DNA from: Candidatus Tumulicola sp.
Lineage (GTDB): Bacteria; Vulcanimicrobiota; Vulcanimicrobiia; Vulcanimicrobiales; Vulcanimicrobiaceae
Direction of reading: 5' to 3'
Assembly (NCBI GenBank): GCA_036490475.1
Contig: DASXDT010000006.1
Coordinates: 434,001-498,000, forward strand
DNA length: 64,000 bases
Numbering within the stretch: position 1 is the stretch's first letter; every line of letters begins with the position of its first letter. Shown here one piece after another: positions 17,730-26,257 of this stretch. A program made the position numbers and the translations under genes. Under the pieces are notes generated by a model that worked only from the letters and a program-made list of their open reading frames with translations, was not told the origin of the DNA and made no database searches.

Positions 17730-17758
17730 AGCGTACCGAAACCCACAGGGTTTGTCAA
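17730..17758 (-). promoter_or_regulatory. Sigma-70-type promoter for the RNA candidate
   Basis: On the minus strand TTGACA (complement of 17753-17758) is followed after 17 bases by TACGCT (17730-17735). The -35 box is perfect and overlaps the enoyl-CoA hydratase stop codon; the -10 box matches three of six positions. The predicted start of transcription is near 17723. Confidence 0.5.
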
Positions 17759-18528
17759 TGCCAGCGCGGCGCGCGTTTTTCTAAGAACGCGTCGATGCCC
17801 TCGCACGCGTCGGCTTCCGACGCGTTTCGAATCATGACTTCCTTGGTGTAGGCGTACGCACCGGCCGTGTCGCGGTCGATCTGTGCGTAAAACGCTCGCT
17901 TGCCAATCGCCAAGACCGTTGGACTTGCGCCGGCGATCCGCGTCGCTAGGGCCAACGTTTCGTCATGAATACGCTCGGGTGCGACGACGAGGTTGACGAG
18001 TCCCCATTCGCAAGCGGTGCGCGCGTCGATCGGATCCCCGGTCAACAGCATCTGTAACGCTCGCTTGCGACCAACCGCGCGCGACAACGCAACCATGGGC
18101 GTGCTGCAAAACAACCCGATCCGCACGCCGGGTGTCGCGAAGGTCGAACGTTCCGATGCAACGGCCAGATCGCAGGCCGCCACGATCTGGCAGCCGGCGG
18201 CGGTCGCGATGCCGTCGACCTCGGCGATGACCGGCTGCGGGATATCTTCGAGGCGCTGCATCAGGCGCACGCACGCGTCGAACACATCCCTGTGGATAAC
18301 TGGGTCGCCTTGGCGGAGCTCGCGCAAGTCGTGGCCCGAACTAAAGGCTGGGCCCTCGGCCCGCAGCACGACCGCCCGTACGGAGCGTTCGCCGGCGGCC
18401 GCTTCGAGCGCGTGATCGAGCTCGCGCATAACAGCTAGCGACAGCGCGTTACGCCGCGCGGGACGGTCGAGCGTCAGGACGCGAACGGCGCCTTCATCGA
18501 CAACGGCGATGGTGCGATCTTCGAGCAT
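17755..18528 (-). CDS. Enoyl-CoA hydratase/isomerase family protein
   Basis: The 257-residue protein belongs to the crotonase superfamily. The oxyanion-hole segments are AFSSGHDLRELR and VDGIATAAGCQIVAACDLAVAS, and ATPGVRIGLFCSTPMVALSR resembles the ECHDC3 branch. Typical catalytic glutamates of classical hydratases (around the second oxyanion segment) are not evident: the segment reads TPGVRIGLF. The substrate and exact reaction are therefore open. It stands alone, divergent from the SGNH-MBOAT gene, and its stop overlaps the promoter of the RNA candidate. Confidence 0.85.
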   Translation of the reverse strand: MLEDRTIAVVDEGAVRVLTLDRPARRNALSLAVMRELDHALEAAAGERSVRAVVLRAEGPAFSSGHDLRELRQGDPVIHRDVFDACVRLMQRLEDIPQPVIAEVDGIATAAGCQIVAACDLAVASERSTFATPGVRIGLFCSTPMVALSRAVGRKRALQMLLTGDPIDARTACEWGLVNLVVAPERIHDETLALATRIAGASPTVLAIGKRAFYAQIDRDTAGAYAYTKEVMIRNASEADACEGIDAFLEKRAPRWH

Positions 18529-18602
18529 ACCAACCTTTACGAATCGGCGACGCGAGGCTCCCGCGTGGGAAGGCTCGTCCCGGGCACGAACCAGCTTCCG
18601 GC

Positions 18603-21176
18603 TTGCGTTCGTTTCGAGGCGGCGCCGTGCTCGCCGGCGCGCTGCTCCTCTTCATTATTATCGACTTGGCCGCATTCTACGCGCCGCTCTACCGGCCGCT
18701 GCTCGACCCGAAATCGAGCACCGGCGCGTTCGAAGGTTCGTTGGGGGCCTTGCGCGCGCTGCCGCCCGCCGCGGAGAGCGACGTCCTGGTGCTCGGCGAC
18801 TCGCGCATCTATTCCGGGCTGGACCCGGCGTCGGCGGATCGCGCGTCTCGCGGCATGCTGCGGTTTCTCAATGGCGGCGTCCCGGGAACGAATCCGCGCT
18901 GCTGGTACTTCTTTCTGCAAGAACTCGATCCGCATGCGACTCGCTACCGAGCGCTGGTCATTCCGGTCGACACCTACTCCGACGACGATAGCGCTCTCGG
19001 CAGCATCGACGGCGACCAGCGGACGCCCGACCTGCACTACATCGCGTTAGCCGTGCCACCGAGCGACATTCCCAAGCTCGCTCGCTCGTTCCCCGACCCA
19101 AGAACGCGGTTGGCCGTAGCCATCGACATGCTCTTGCGCGGCCCGGAGTTGCGCGGCGACGTGCAAGCGTTGCTAGGCTCACCGCACGCGCGCTTTCAGG
19201 CCATCGCCGACGCGAAGTCTCGACACCTGTACGACCCGTTCGCGAGTCATCTCGAAGTCGCGTCGGTTTCCGGCACTCACCTCGACGCGCGCACCGGACG
19301 GCTCACGATCGCGTCGAACGTGCCGGCCAGCGAGCGGCCGCTCCTCGCCGACATCGTCCTGCGGCTCGGCCGGCCAAGCCCGTCGTACGCCGAATATCGA
19401 CGCCGCTGGCTCGAGCCGATCGTCCGTCGATACGCCGCCGCAGGCGTTCCGGTCATTTTCGTTCGCATTCCCACGCGTCCGATTCACCGCGACGAAGGCG
19501 AGCGGGTGGATGGTACCATTGCCGGCTTCGAACGCCAGTATGGCGCGACGTTACTCGATGCCGCTCCTTACGGTCATCTCGAGCAACCGCAACTCTTCTT
19601 CGATCACGACCACCTCGATCGAAGCGGCGGCCAGACCTTCAGCCTCATGTTGGGGCGAGATGTCGCTCGGGTACTGTCGGCTCCACACTCCGGCGCGTCG
19701 ATCGCCGGCGGACAGCCGGCAACCACGCATACCGCGGAGCGCCCGCGCACCGGGCTGCTGGTCGGAATCGGAATTCCGATGCCGATGCAGTCCTACGAAT
19801 TCTGGATCTTCATTCTGGTGGTAGCTGCGGGCTTCTACTGCCTGCCGCTACGCGTTCGCTGGTGGTTTCTGCTGGGCGCGAGCTACTATTTCTACGCGCG
19901 CTGGAATGGCGCGTTCGTCGGCTTCTTGTTGGCGCTGACGCTGTCCGATTGGGCGATCGGACTCGGACTCGAACGACTAACCGGAAACGTACGGCGCGTC
20001 GCGTTGGCCGCCGGCATCGCTGCGAACGTCGCATTTCTCGGCACGTTCAAGTATGCCAACTTCGCCAGTTCGACGATTGCGGCGCTGGCCGGAATGCATG
20101 GCAATCCGTGGTTCGTCAAGCTGTTCGTGCCGATCGGTATCAGCTTTCACACGTTTCAAAGCATTTCGTATCTGGTCGACGTGTATCGCCGGAAAATATC
20201 GGCGACGCGCAGCCTGTCGCGCTATGCGATGTATTTAGCGTTTTTCCCACAGCTGCTGGCCGGTCCGATCGTGCGAGCCGGGCTGTTTTTTTCCGAGCTC
20301 GCGCACTGGCGTGCGCCGGACGCGTCCGACGTGTCGTACGGCTGCATGCGCGCCGCCTTCGGATTAGCGAAAAAGATCGGGATCGCCGATCAATTCTCGC
20401 CGATCTCGGACGCGTATTTTTCGGCACCGGCGGCGCATCCCGGCGCATTAGCGGCGGCCGGTGCGATCTTCGCGTTCTCGATGCAAATTTATTTCGATTT
20501 CTCCGGATACAGCGATATCGCCATCGGCTGCGCCCGCCTATTTGGATTCGTCTTCCCCGAAAACTTCGCCCAACCGTATCTCGCTTCCAGCGTTACCGAT
20601 TTCTGGCATCGCTGGCACATCACGCTGTCGACGTGGCTGCGCGATTATTTGTACATTCCACTTGGCGGCAACCGCCACGGCGAGTTCGGTACGTTACGCA
20701 ATCTCTTGCTAACGATGCTGCTCGGTGGATTGTGGCACGGCGCGCAGTGGACGTTCGTCGCGTGGGGAGCCGTGCACGGGGTACTGTTATGTGTCGAACG
20801 CCTCGCCGGAATCGGGCGCACCGGCGACGCCCCGCGCGGCATCGCGTACATATCGCGCGCCGGCGCGACGTTCGCGGTCGTGAGTCTCGCGTGGGTGTTG
20901 TTTCGAGCGCCCGATTTCGCAACGGCTGGAACGATGTACCGGCAGTTGTTTAGCGGAGGATTGTCCGGTTGGCCGCTGCATGGCTGGGTCGCGTTGCTCG
21001 CTGCGGGAATCGTCTGTTTCGCGATACTCCGCGCCTGCTGGCAACGCATGCAAACCTTTCAATGGAACGCGGTTCCACCGGCACTACGTGCGGGAGCGCT
21101 GGCGACGGCATTACTCTGCATCGAGCTTCTGTCGTGGCCCGGCACGCCCGCAACGTTTATTTACTTCAAGTTTTAG
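18603..21176 (+). CDS. Fusion protein: SGNH/AlgJ-like domain + MBOAT O-acyltransferase
   Basis: One uninterrupted frame encodes 857 residues. After an N-terminal membrane anchor (about residues 8-26), residues 50-360 form an SGNH-hydrolase-like domain with VLVLGDSRIYSG (block I) and FDHDHLDRSGG (block V). Residues 390-857 are a multi-pass MBOAT domain with FKYANF, SYLVDVYRRK, FFPQLLAGPIVRA, FWHRWHITLSTWLRDYLYIPLGG and the catalytic-histidine block GGLWHGAQWT. AlgI and AlgJ/AlgX normally are separate proteins that acetylate exopolysaccharide; here export and transfer halves are joined. The substrate polysaccharide is unknown. Start is TTG at 18603, with no clear ribosome-binding site. Confidence 0.88.
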   Translation: MRSFRGGAVLAGALLLFIIIDLAAFYAPLYRPLLDPKSSTGAFEGSLGALRALPPAAESDVLVLGDSRIYSGLDPASADRASRGMLRFLNGGVPGTNPRCWYFFLQELDPHATRYRALVIPVDTYSDDDSALGSIDGDQRTPDLHYIALAVPPSDIPKLARSFPDPRTRLAVAIDMLLRGPELRGDVQALLGSPHARFQAIADAKSRHLYDPFASHLEVASVSGTHLDARTGRLTIASNVPASERPLLADIVLRLGRPSPSYAEYRRRWLEPIVRRYAAAGVPVIFVRIPTRPIHRDEGERVDGTIAGFERQYGATLLDAAPYGHLEQPQLFFDHDHLDRSGGQTFSLMLGRDVARVLSAPHSGASIAGGQPATTHTAERPRTGLLVGIGIPMPMQSYEFWIFILVVAAGFYCLPLRVRWWFLLGASYYFYARWNGAFVGFLLALTLSDWAIGLGLERLTGNVRRVALAAGIAANVAFLGTFKYANFASSTIAALAGMHGNPWFVKLFVPIGISFHTFQSISYLVDVYRRKISATRSLSRYAMYLAFFPQLLAGPIVRAGLFFSELAHWRAPDASDVSYGCMRAAFGLAKKIGIADQFSPISDAYFSAPAAHPGALAAAGAIFAFSMQIYFDFSGYSDIAIGCARLFGFVFPENFAQPYLASSVTDFWHRWHITLSTWLRDYLYIPLGGNRHGEFGTLRNLLLTMLLGGLWHGAQWTFVAWGAVHGVLLCVERLAGIGRTGDAPRGIAYISRAGATFAVVSLAWVLFRAPDFATAGTMYRQLFSGGLSGWPLHGWVALLAAGIVCFAILRACWQRMQTFQWNAVPPALRAGALATALLCIELLSWPGTPATFIYFKF

Positions 21177-21190
21177 CCACCGTTCCGCAT

Positions 21191-22549
21191 TTATTCGAAA
21201 TCGGGAGGTCGCGTGTCGACCGCTCGCGTTAAGAAAAATTGCTCGTCTTGCGGAGCCTTGATCGGCACGAACGCCCGCGGCTTCTGCTTGAAGTCGAAGC
21301 AATCCAAAGCTGGGGAATTTGCGCGCTTATCGGACGCCGACAACTGCGGCAACCCGAACAGATCTTCGGTGAAGCGCAAAATGCTGCCGTGCTCGTATTG
21401 CACGTTCGATATGTAGTTTTTCTTGGCGTACGGAGAAATGACCAGCAACGGAGTCCGGAACCCTAAGCCGTCATACCCTGCGTACGGCGGAGGAACCTGA
21501 TCGTACAACCCACCCCAGTCGTCCCAGAAGACGAAGATGGCGGTCGAATTCCAGAACTTACTGTTGCCGACGGCGTTGACCAACGACGTTACCCACGAAG
21601 GCCCGAGGCCGCCGCCGCAGGCGGTGTGATCCGACTCTTCGCACGTAGGCGTGATCCACGTCACGCTCGAGAGCGTGCCTTTTCTAACGTCGCTAAGAAA
21701 CTTCTTTTGCGGGTTGATAACGTTCGCCCAATCCGGACCGTAGCGGATATGTTTGATCGCCTGATAGCCCGACCAAAAACCACCCATCGGTTGGGAAACC
21801 GGACTCGTGTAGAACCGCCACGTGAGTTTTGCGGTGTCGAGTTCGTCGCCGAGCGTCGGGTAATCGAAACAGGCTTGTTGTTGGGGTCCGAACGTCCGGT
21901 CTTTCAAGATGGTACCGACCTGGGCGCGCGTTCCACCGTCACAGCCCCATTCGGGCCCCAGCGGTACGTCCACGCTCGACTGCGCCTGACCGGCGATGAT
22001 GTATTGGTGCGAAACGAAGCTCTCGTCGACTTGTGAGGGGTGGAAATTGTCGCCGAGGACCCACTCCTTTGCCATATCCCAATATGGTTTCGATTCGTTG
22101 TGCGGAACGTAGACGTATTGAGGGTTGGGCGGTCCGCCGTACGAATATTCTTGATCGAACGCATCCATACGGCAGTGCGTGCCCGGCATTTTTCCCGTAC
22201 CGTCGCACGCGGCAAACATTGCTTGGGCCGAATGATCGATGACGTATTTCGTTTTCAAGCTGACCGGCTGCAGCTGGATCGTTTTACCCTTCGAATTTTT
22301 TCCGCTCGACACGGTATTCGCACCCGGGTACCCTTGGAACATATTGTCGACCGTACGATTCTCTTGCACGATGATGACGACGTGCGAGATCGCGCCGGCG
22401 CCGCTTGGCAGAATCGTGTGCAGCGGCACGCCGTTCGGTGCGCTTTGCGGCAACCCGCCGACGGAGTTGGAATTTGACGAACATGCAACCGAAGCGACGG
22501 CAGCTATCGCCGCCATCGTCGTCCGTAACGAACGAATAGAAAAAAACAT
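21191..22549 (-). CDS. Secreted phosphoesterase (phospholipase C/acid phosphatase family), copy 1
   Basis: The 452-residue lipoprotein-like protein begins MFFSIRSLRTTMAAIAA and has a likely lipidation cysteine in VASVACSSNS. It belongs to the phosphoesterase family PF04185 (AcpA/PlcC type). HVVIIVQENRTVDNMFQG holds the metal-binding Glu-Asn, SFVSHQYIIAG the presumed nucleophile region, and FVFWDDWGGLYDQV the Asp-Asp pair. The C-terminus ends RPPDFE. The ATG at 22549 has AGGAGG upstream; the longer frame to 22756 is unsupported. It is one of four paralogues in the window. The last gene of a minus-strand run below ctpA, tRNA-Val and a small ORF. Confidence 0.88.
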   Translation of the reverse strand: MFFSIRSLRTTMAAIAAVASVACSSNSNSVGGLPQSAPNGVPLHTILPSGAGAISHVVIIVQENRTVDNMFQGYPGANTVSSGKNSKGKTIQLQPVSLKTKYVIDHSAQAMFAACDGTGKMPGTHCRMDAFDQEYSYGGPPNPQYVYVPHNESKPYWDMAKEWVLGDNFHPSQVDESFVSHQYIIAGQAQSSVDVPLGPEWGCDGGTRAQVGTILKDRTFGPQQQACFDYPTLGDELDTAKLTWRFYTSPVSQPMGGFWSGYQAIKHIRYGPDWANVINPQKKFLSDVRKGTLSSVTWITPTCEESDHTACGGGLGPSWVTSLVNAVGNSKFWNSTAIFVFWDDWGGLYDQVPPPYAGYDGLGFRTPLLVISPYAKKNYISNVQYEHGSILRFTEDLFGLPQLSASDKRANSPALDCFDFKQKPRAFVPIKAPQDEQFFLTRAVDTRPPDFE

Positions 22550-22679
22550 AGCGAGACCTCCTAAGGGGGAAGCGACGCGTCGTTCGACGGTATGCGCCGG
22601 CTTCACTCCGAAGCAACCGGCCCGGTTAGCACGGTTGCGGTGTCGACTAGCGAACGTTTGAACGGGAGGCGACGTCCGG

Positions 22680-22838
22680 TTAGGGTTCGTCCGGTCCCGT
22701 GCCGCCTTCGTTTGGTGGTATGCTTCCCGGATCCGGAGTTTCGGGCGCCGGTCCAATGCCCGGTTCGGCGGGCGACGACGGATCCGTCGTTTTGTGCGAC
22801 TCGTCGTGCCCGCGTTGGTTACTCAATCGGTCGGTCAT
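22680..22838 (-). CDS. Small disordered acidic protein (52 aa)
   Basis: Reverse-strand ATG at 22838, preceded by AAGGA at a normal distance, opens 52 codons. The product starts MTDRLSNQRGHDESHKTTDP and is rich in Pro, Gly, Asp and Glu, ending TGPDEP; it should be unstructured. It begins 20 bases after the CCA end of tRNA-Val, an unusually tight arrangement. No family is recognised. A second small protein of similar composition lies at 60696-60827. The good ribosome-binding site and biased composition support it; no homology evidence is available. Confidence 0.5.
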   Translation of the reverse strand: MTDRLSNQRGHDESHKTTDPSSPAEPGIGPAPETPDPGSIPPNEGGTGPDEP

Positions 22839-22857
22839 AGCAATCCTTACGATACAA

Positions 22858-22933
22858 TGGTGGGCGATGACGGGCTCGAACCGCCGACATCCTCCGTGTA
22901 AGGGAGGCGCTCTCCCAGCTGAGCTAATCGCCC
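22858..22933 (-). tRNA. tRNA-Val (anticodon UAC)
   Basis: The reverse strand folds into a full cloverleaf of 76 bases: acceptor GGGCGAT pairs with ATCGCCC, the D arm is GCTCAGCTGGGAGAGC, the anticodon loop CTTACAC gives UAC, and the T arm has GGTTCGAGCC. Discriminator A and CCA are encoded. It sits ten bases downstream of the ctpA stop on the same strand. Confidence 0.97.
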
Positions 22934-22943
22934 ATGCCAGCCG

Positions 22944-24269
22944 TTAGATCGTTTTGGCTTGCGCTATCTTCTTCTGCAAGAATAGGATTGCGGCCCGCAA
23001 CTGTGCGTCGTGATCGACGTCACCGATGAGAGAATCGCTATTCTCGTCGACACGCAAATCGGGCTCGATGCCCTTGAGGTTGATGTCGCGCCGGTTGGGC
23101 GTCAAATAATGGGCGGTCGTGATTTTGATGCCGGCGCCGTCGGGCAACGCCGTTAGCGTCTGCATCACGCCTTTGCCGAAGGTCTTGGTGCCGACCAGTA
23201 TTCCGATTCCGTCGTCCTGTAGTGCGCCGGCCGTGATCTCCGACGCCGATGCGGTATATTGATTCACCAGAACGATCAGGGGCAGCGTGACCGACGTTTC
23301 GTTATCGGCGCGGATGGTTTCTGCGCGATTACCGCGTTCTTCGAAAATCAGCAACGTCTTGTTTGCGATGAATCGAGAACTGATCAACAGCGCCGAATCG
23401 ACTAAACCACCTCCATCGAAGCGCAAATCCAAGGCAATCGCTTTGGCGCCTTGCGCTTTCAAGCGCGCGACCGCCGTGTCGAACTCCGACGGCGTGGCTT
23501 TACCGAAAACCCTAACGTAAATATAGCCGATATCGCCGGGCAACATGCGAAAGACGACGGTCGGCGGCTGCACTTCGGCGCGCTCGATCGAATACGGTGT
23601 TTCGGTTCCGCCGTTGCGCACGACGCGCAGGACGACGGTCGAGCCCGTATCGCCGCGTAACCGCTTGCTGGCATTTTCCACCGACATGCCTTTGGTCGAG
23701 GTCGAGGCGATCGATGTTAGGACGTCGCCGGGTTGTAGTCCGGCCCGATCGGCGGGCGTGCCCGGGACGACGTACGTCAAGTCGATTTGCGATGTGGCTG
23801 CGTCGATGCCGATCATAACGCCGATTCCGCCGATTCGCTCGGGATCGAGCGCCTCATTAAATTTCTTCAACTCATCGGGCGTAAAGAATTGCGTGTAGCG
23901 GTCACCGAGCGATCCCGCCATCGCGCGAATCGCAGCGTATGCGAAATCGGTCGGCGATGCGTGCGCGGCGTCGGCCGCCGCCGCGATCGCGGAATCCAAT
24001 CCGGCAACCGTCTGCGTAGGATCGGATTCGACGCGCAGCGCGGGCGGACCGATCGTCGTGCCGTGTTTCTTCGCTTCGTCGACCAGCGCGTCGGACGCCG
24101 CAGCGAGTAGGGACTGCGGACTGACCGTGCGATACGCGGTAGACGTCAGCAGCGTATAACTCAACTGAACGTCGCCGGCAACGCCCGCAGGCAGCACCGG
24201 CGGCTGCGCCGCGGCTAACAAACAAACGGATAGCACGACAAGCGCGCTACGACGACCGAAATTCAGCAT
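22944..24269 (-). CDS. Carboxy-terminal processing protease, S41 family (CtpA-like)
   Basis: The 441-residue exported protein has a signal peptide (about residues 1-30) and an N-terminal helical region. A PDZ domain follows (about 145-225, with VVPGTPADRAGLQPGDVL), then the S41 protease core with YIYVRVFG and DLRFDGGGLV. The Ser-Lys dyad is Ser341 in QYTASASEI and Lys366 in TKTFGKGVMQT, 25 residues apart as in E. coli Prc. It would degrade or trim periplasmic proteins at their C-termini. tRNA-Val follows closely on the same strand. Confidence 0.93.
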   Translation of the reverse strand: MLNFGRRSALVVLSVCLLAAAQPPVLPAGVAGDVQLSYTLLTSTAYRTVSPQSLLAAASDALVDEAKKHGTTIGPPALRVESDPTQTVAGLDSAIAAAADAAHASPTDFAYAAIRAMAGSLGDRYTQFFTPDELKKFNEALDPERIGGIGVMIGIDAATSQIDLTYVVPGTPADRAGLQPGDVLTSIASTSTKGMSVENASKRLRGDTGSTVVLRVVRNGGTETPYSIERAEVQPPTVVFRMLPGDIGYIYVRVFGKATPSEFDTAVARLKAQGAKAIALDLRFDGGGLVDSALLISSRFIANKTLLIFEERGNRAETIRADNETSVTLPLIVLVNQYTASASEITAGALQDDGIGILVGTKTFGKGVMQTLTALPDGAGIKITTAHYLTPNRRDINLKGIEPDLRVDENSDSLIGDVDHDAQLRAAILFLQKKIAQAKTI

Positions 24270-24339
24270 CGCACCTCTTTACCGGCAAAACATAACGTCA
24301 CGCCACTTCGTTACCGGCCGCGCAGTTCCGCCGGAAGGA

Positions 24340-25302
24340 TCAGCTCGACGAAGCTTCCGCACGGCGCAGCCGGTCGGCGATCGCGAGGCCGATGCCCCGC
24401 TCCGGAATGCGTTCGGCGTCGATGCGTTCGAGCGAGCGTTCGTCGAGTTCGTGTAGCGCCTCGAACAACATCGCAGCAGCTTCACGCAAGTCGCCAGTGG
24501 GCGAGAGAACGCGCGAGTACGCATATCCCGGCGCCGGATGGCGCAAGCCGAGCCAGCCCGCACGCGAGCGGCTGGCAGCGGGCACGCTATCCCAGTCCAC
24601 CACGTTTAAGGGCGTCGCCGGGGCGTAGTGGTGGACGACGTTGCCGGGAACCGCGACACTTCCCGGCGTCGCTCCACGGGCCAGCGGTCCGATTACTGCC
24701 TCGATCTCCTCGGGGCCGATAGCGCCGGCGCGCAGCAACGCCGGCTCCGGATCCAAAGATACGATGGTCGACTCGAGCCCGTATTCGGCCGGTCCGCCGT
24801 CGACGATCAGGTCGACCGCGTCGCCGAGGCCGCGCCAAACGTGCTGCGCGCGCGTTGGGCTCAGCCGTCCGAACGGGTTGGCGCTCGGCGCCGCCAGCGG
24901 CACTCCGGCGCGCTCGATGATCGCTCGAGCGACGGGATGCGCCGGCGCTCGAACGGCGACGGTCGCGGCACCGGCCGTTACGATTCCCGGTACGGCAGCA
25001 GCTTTCATGAGAACGATCGTCAGCGGCCCGGGCCAAAAGCGCTCCATCAGTCGATATGCGGCGGCCGGAATCGCGCCGGCCACCGCCTGCAGCATCGCCT
25101 CGCCGGAAACGTGCACGATGAGGGGATCGAACGACGGGCGTCGCTTGATCTCGAAAACGCGCGCGACGGCCACAGCGTCCAGCGCATTGGCGGCCAATCC
25201 GTACACCGTCTCGGTGGGAATGGCGACCACGCCGCCGTCTCGCAGCAAGGCTGCCGCGCGCTCGATCGTTGCCTCGCTCGATGCCGCAGGCGCCGGGGCC
25301 AC
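24340..25302 (-). CDS. L-threonylcarbamoyladenylate synthase, Sua5 type
   Basis: This enzyme makes threonylcarbamoyl-AMP for t6A-37 in ANN-decoding tRNAs. The YrdC domain (residues 10-205) shows IPTETVYGLAANAL, IKRRPSFDPLIVHV, FWPGPLTIVL, VAVRAPAHPVA and PSANPFGRLSPT. A C-terminal extension of about 110 residues, joined by a linker with GNVVHHYAPATPL, makes it the longer Sua5 form rather than TsaC. The GTG start at 25302 immediately follows the PhzF-like gene's stop, so they are probably one transcript. The partner genes tsaB, tsaD and tsaE are not in the window. Confidence 0.93.
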   Translation of the reverse strand: MAPAPAASSEATIERAAALLRDGGVVAIPTETVYGLAANALDAVAVARVFEIKRRPSFDPLIVHVSGEAMLQAVAGAIPAAAYRLMERFWPGPLTIVLMKAAAVPGIVTAGAATVAVRAPAHPVARAIIERAGVPLAAPSANPFGRLSPTRAQHVWRGLGDAVDLIVDGGPAEYGLESTIVSLDPEPALLRAGAIGPEEIEAVIGPLARGATPGSVAVPGNVVHHYAPATPLNVVDWDSVPAASRSRAGWLGLRHPAPGYAYSRVLSPTGDLREAAAMLFEALHELDERSLERIDAERIPERGIGLAIADRLRRAEASSS

Positions 25303-26187
25303 CTAAACGAACAGCGTTCCGCGCCCGGCGCGCACGGCGCTGCCGCCCACTTGGAACGCCGGCGCGCCGTCGGTACCTCGCGCGCGGCGCACGAACAGCT
25401 CCGATTCGCGCCCCATCGCGACGCCCTGCCGAATCGTGAAGCGCTCGCCGCCGGGTAATGCACCCTTGCGATCGAGCATCGCCGCCAGCGGCCCGGCAGC
25501 ACTCCCGGTCGCCGGATCCTCGGCAATCCCCGACATGGGCGCGAACATACGCGAATAGGCACCTTTGCCGGTGAGTGCGTACACATAGACGCCGTTGATA
25601 TCGTCCCAACCGGCCCGAGCCCGCACCTCGTCGGCCACGACGGCGGCGCGGTCGACCACCGCCTGACTTGCGACCGGGACGTACAAAAAGGGAACGTCGG
25701 CGCCCGCTAACCCGGCCGGCAGATCCGGGCGCAGATCTGATGCGCTCAGGCCGGTCATGGCCGCGGCCTCGGCCGTCCCGAATTCCGCCCCGAATCGCAC
25801 CGGCGGGGTAGTAAGCCACGCGACGGTTGCCGACAGACTGCGTTCTATGGCGATACGTATCGGGCCGATACCGAGTTGCAGTTGGAACTCGAGTGCCGCC
25901 GGTTCCACCCAGCCGGCGTCGTCGGCGAGAACGAGCGCCGCCCCGATCGTCGGATGTCCCGCGAAGCGCATCTCGTGAAATGGAGTGAAGATCCGCAATG
26001 CAGCAGCCACGCCGGGAGCGCGATCCACGAACACCGTTTCGGAAAGATTCAGCTCGCGCGCGATCGCTTGCATCGCCACGCGATCGACGTTCGCCTCGAA
26101 GAACACCGCCAACTGATTGCCCGAAAACGGGCGGCTGGTAAAGACGTCGAGGAGCGCGTACTGCAGTTCGACCTCGTACCTCATCAT
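25303..26187 (-). CDS. PhzF-family isomerase/epimerase
   Basis: The 294-residue protein has the PhzF fold, two similar half-barrels. The N-terminal YALLDVFTSRPFSGNQLAVF is the family signature. The catalytic glutamate lies in ARELNLSETVFV, with RIFTPFHEMRFAGHPTIGAA and GIAEDPATGSAAGPLAAML in the two halves. Only PhzF itself makes phenazines; most family members have unknown substrates, and there are no other phenazine genes here, so no pathway is assigned. The first ATG (26187) is used; a second ATG follows directly. Divergent from phosphoesterase copy 2. Confidence 0.9.
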   Translation of the reverse strand: MMRYEVELQYALLDVFTSRPFSGNQLAVFFEANVDRVAMQAIARELNLSETVFVDRAPGVAAALRIFTPFHEMRFAGHPTIGAALVLADDAGWVEPAALEFQLQLGIGPIRIAIERSLSATVAWLTTPPVRFGAEFGTAEAAAMTGLSASDLRPDLPAGLAGADVPFLYVPVASQAVVDRAAVVADEVRARAGWDDINGVYVYALTGKGAYSRMFAPMSGIAEDPATGSAAGPLAAMLDRKGALPGGERFTIRQGVAMGRESELFVRRARGTDGAPAFQVGGSAVRAGRGTLFV

Positions 26188-26257
26188 TAATTAAGCGCTT
26201 GCTGCCTTCGATCGGCGGTGTGAAAGATGAATGGTCGGCCTGAGGAATAGTGCGAAC

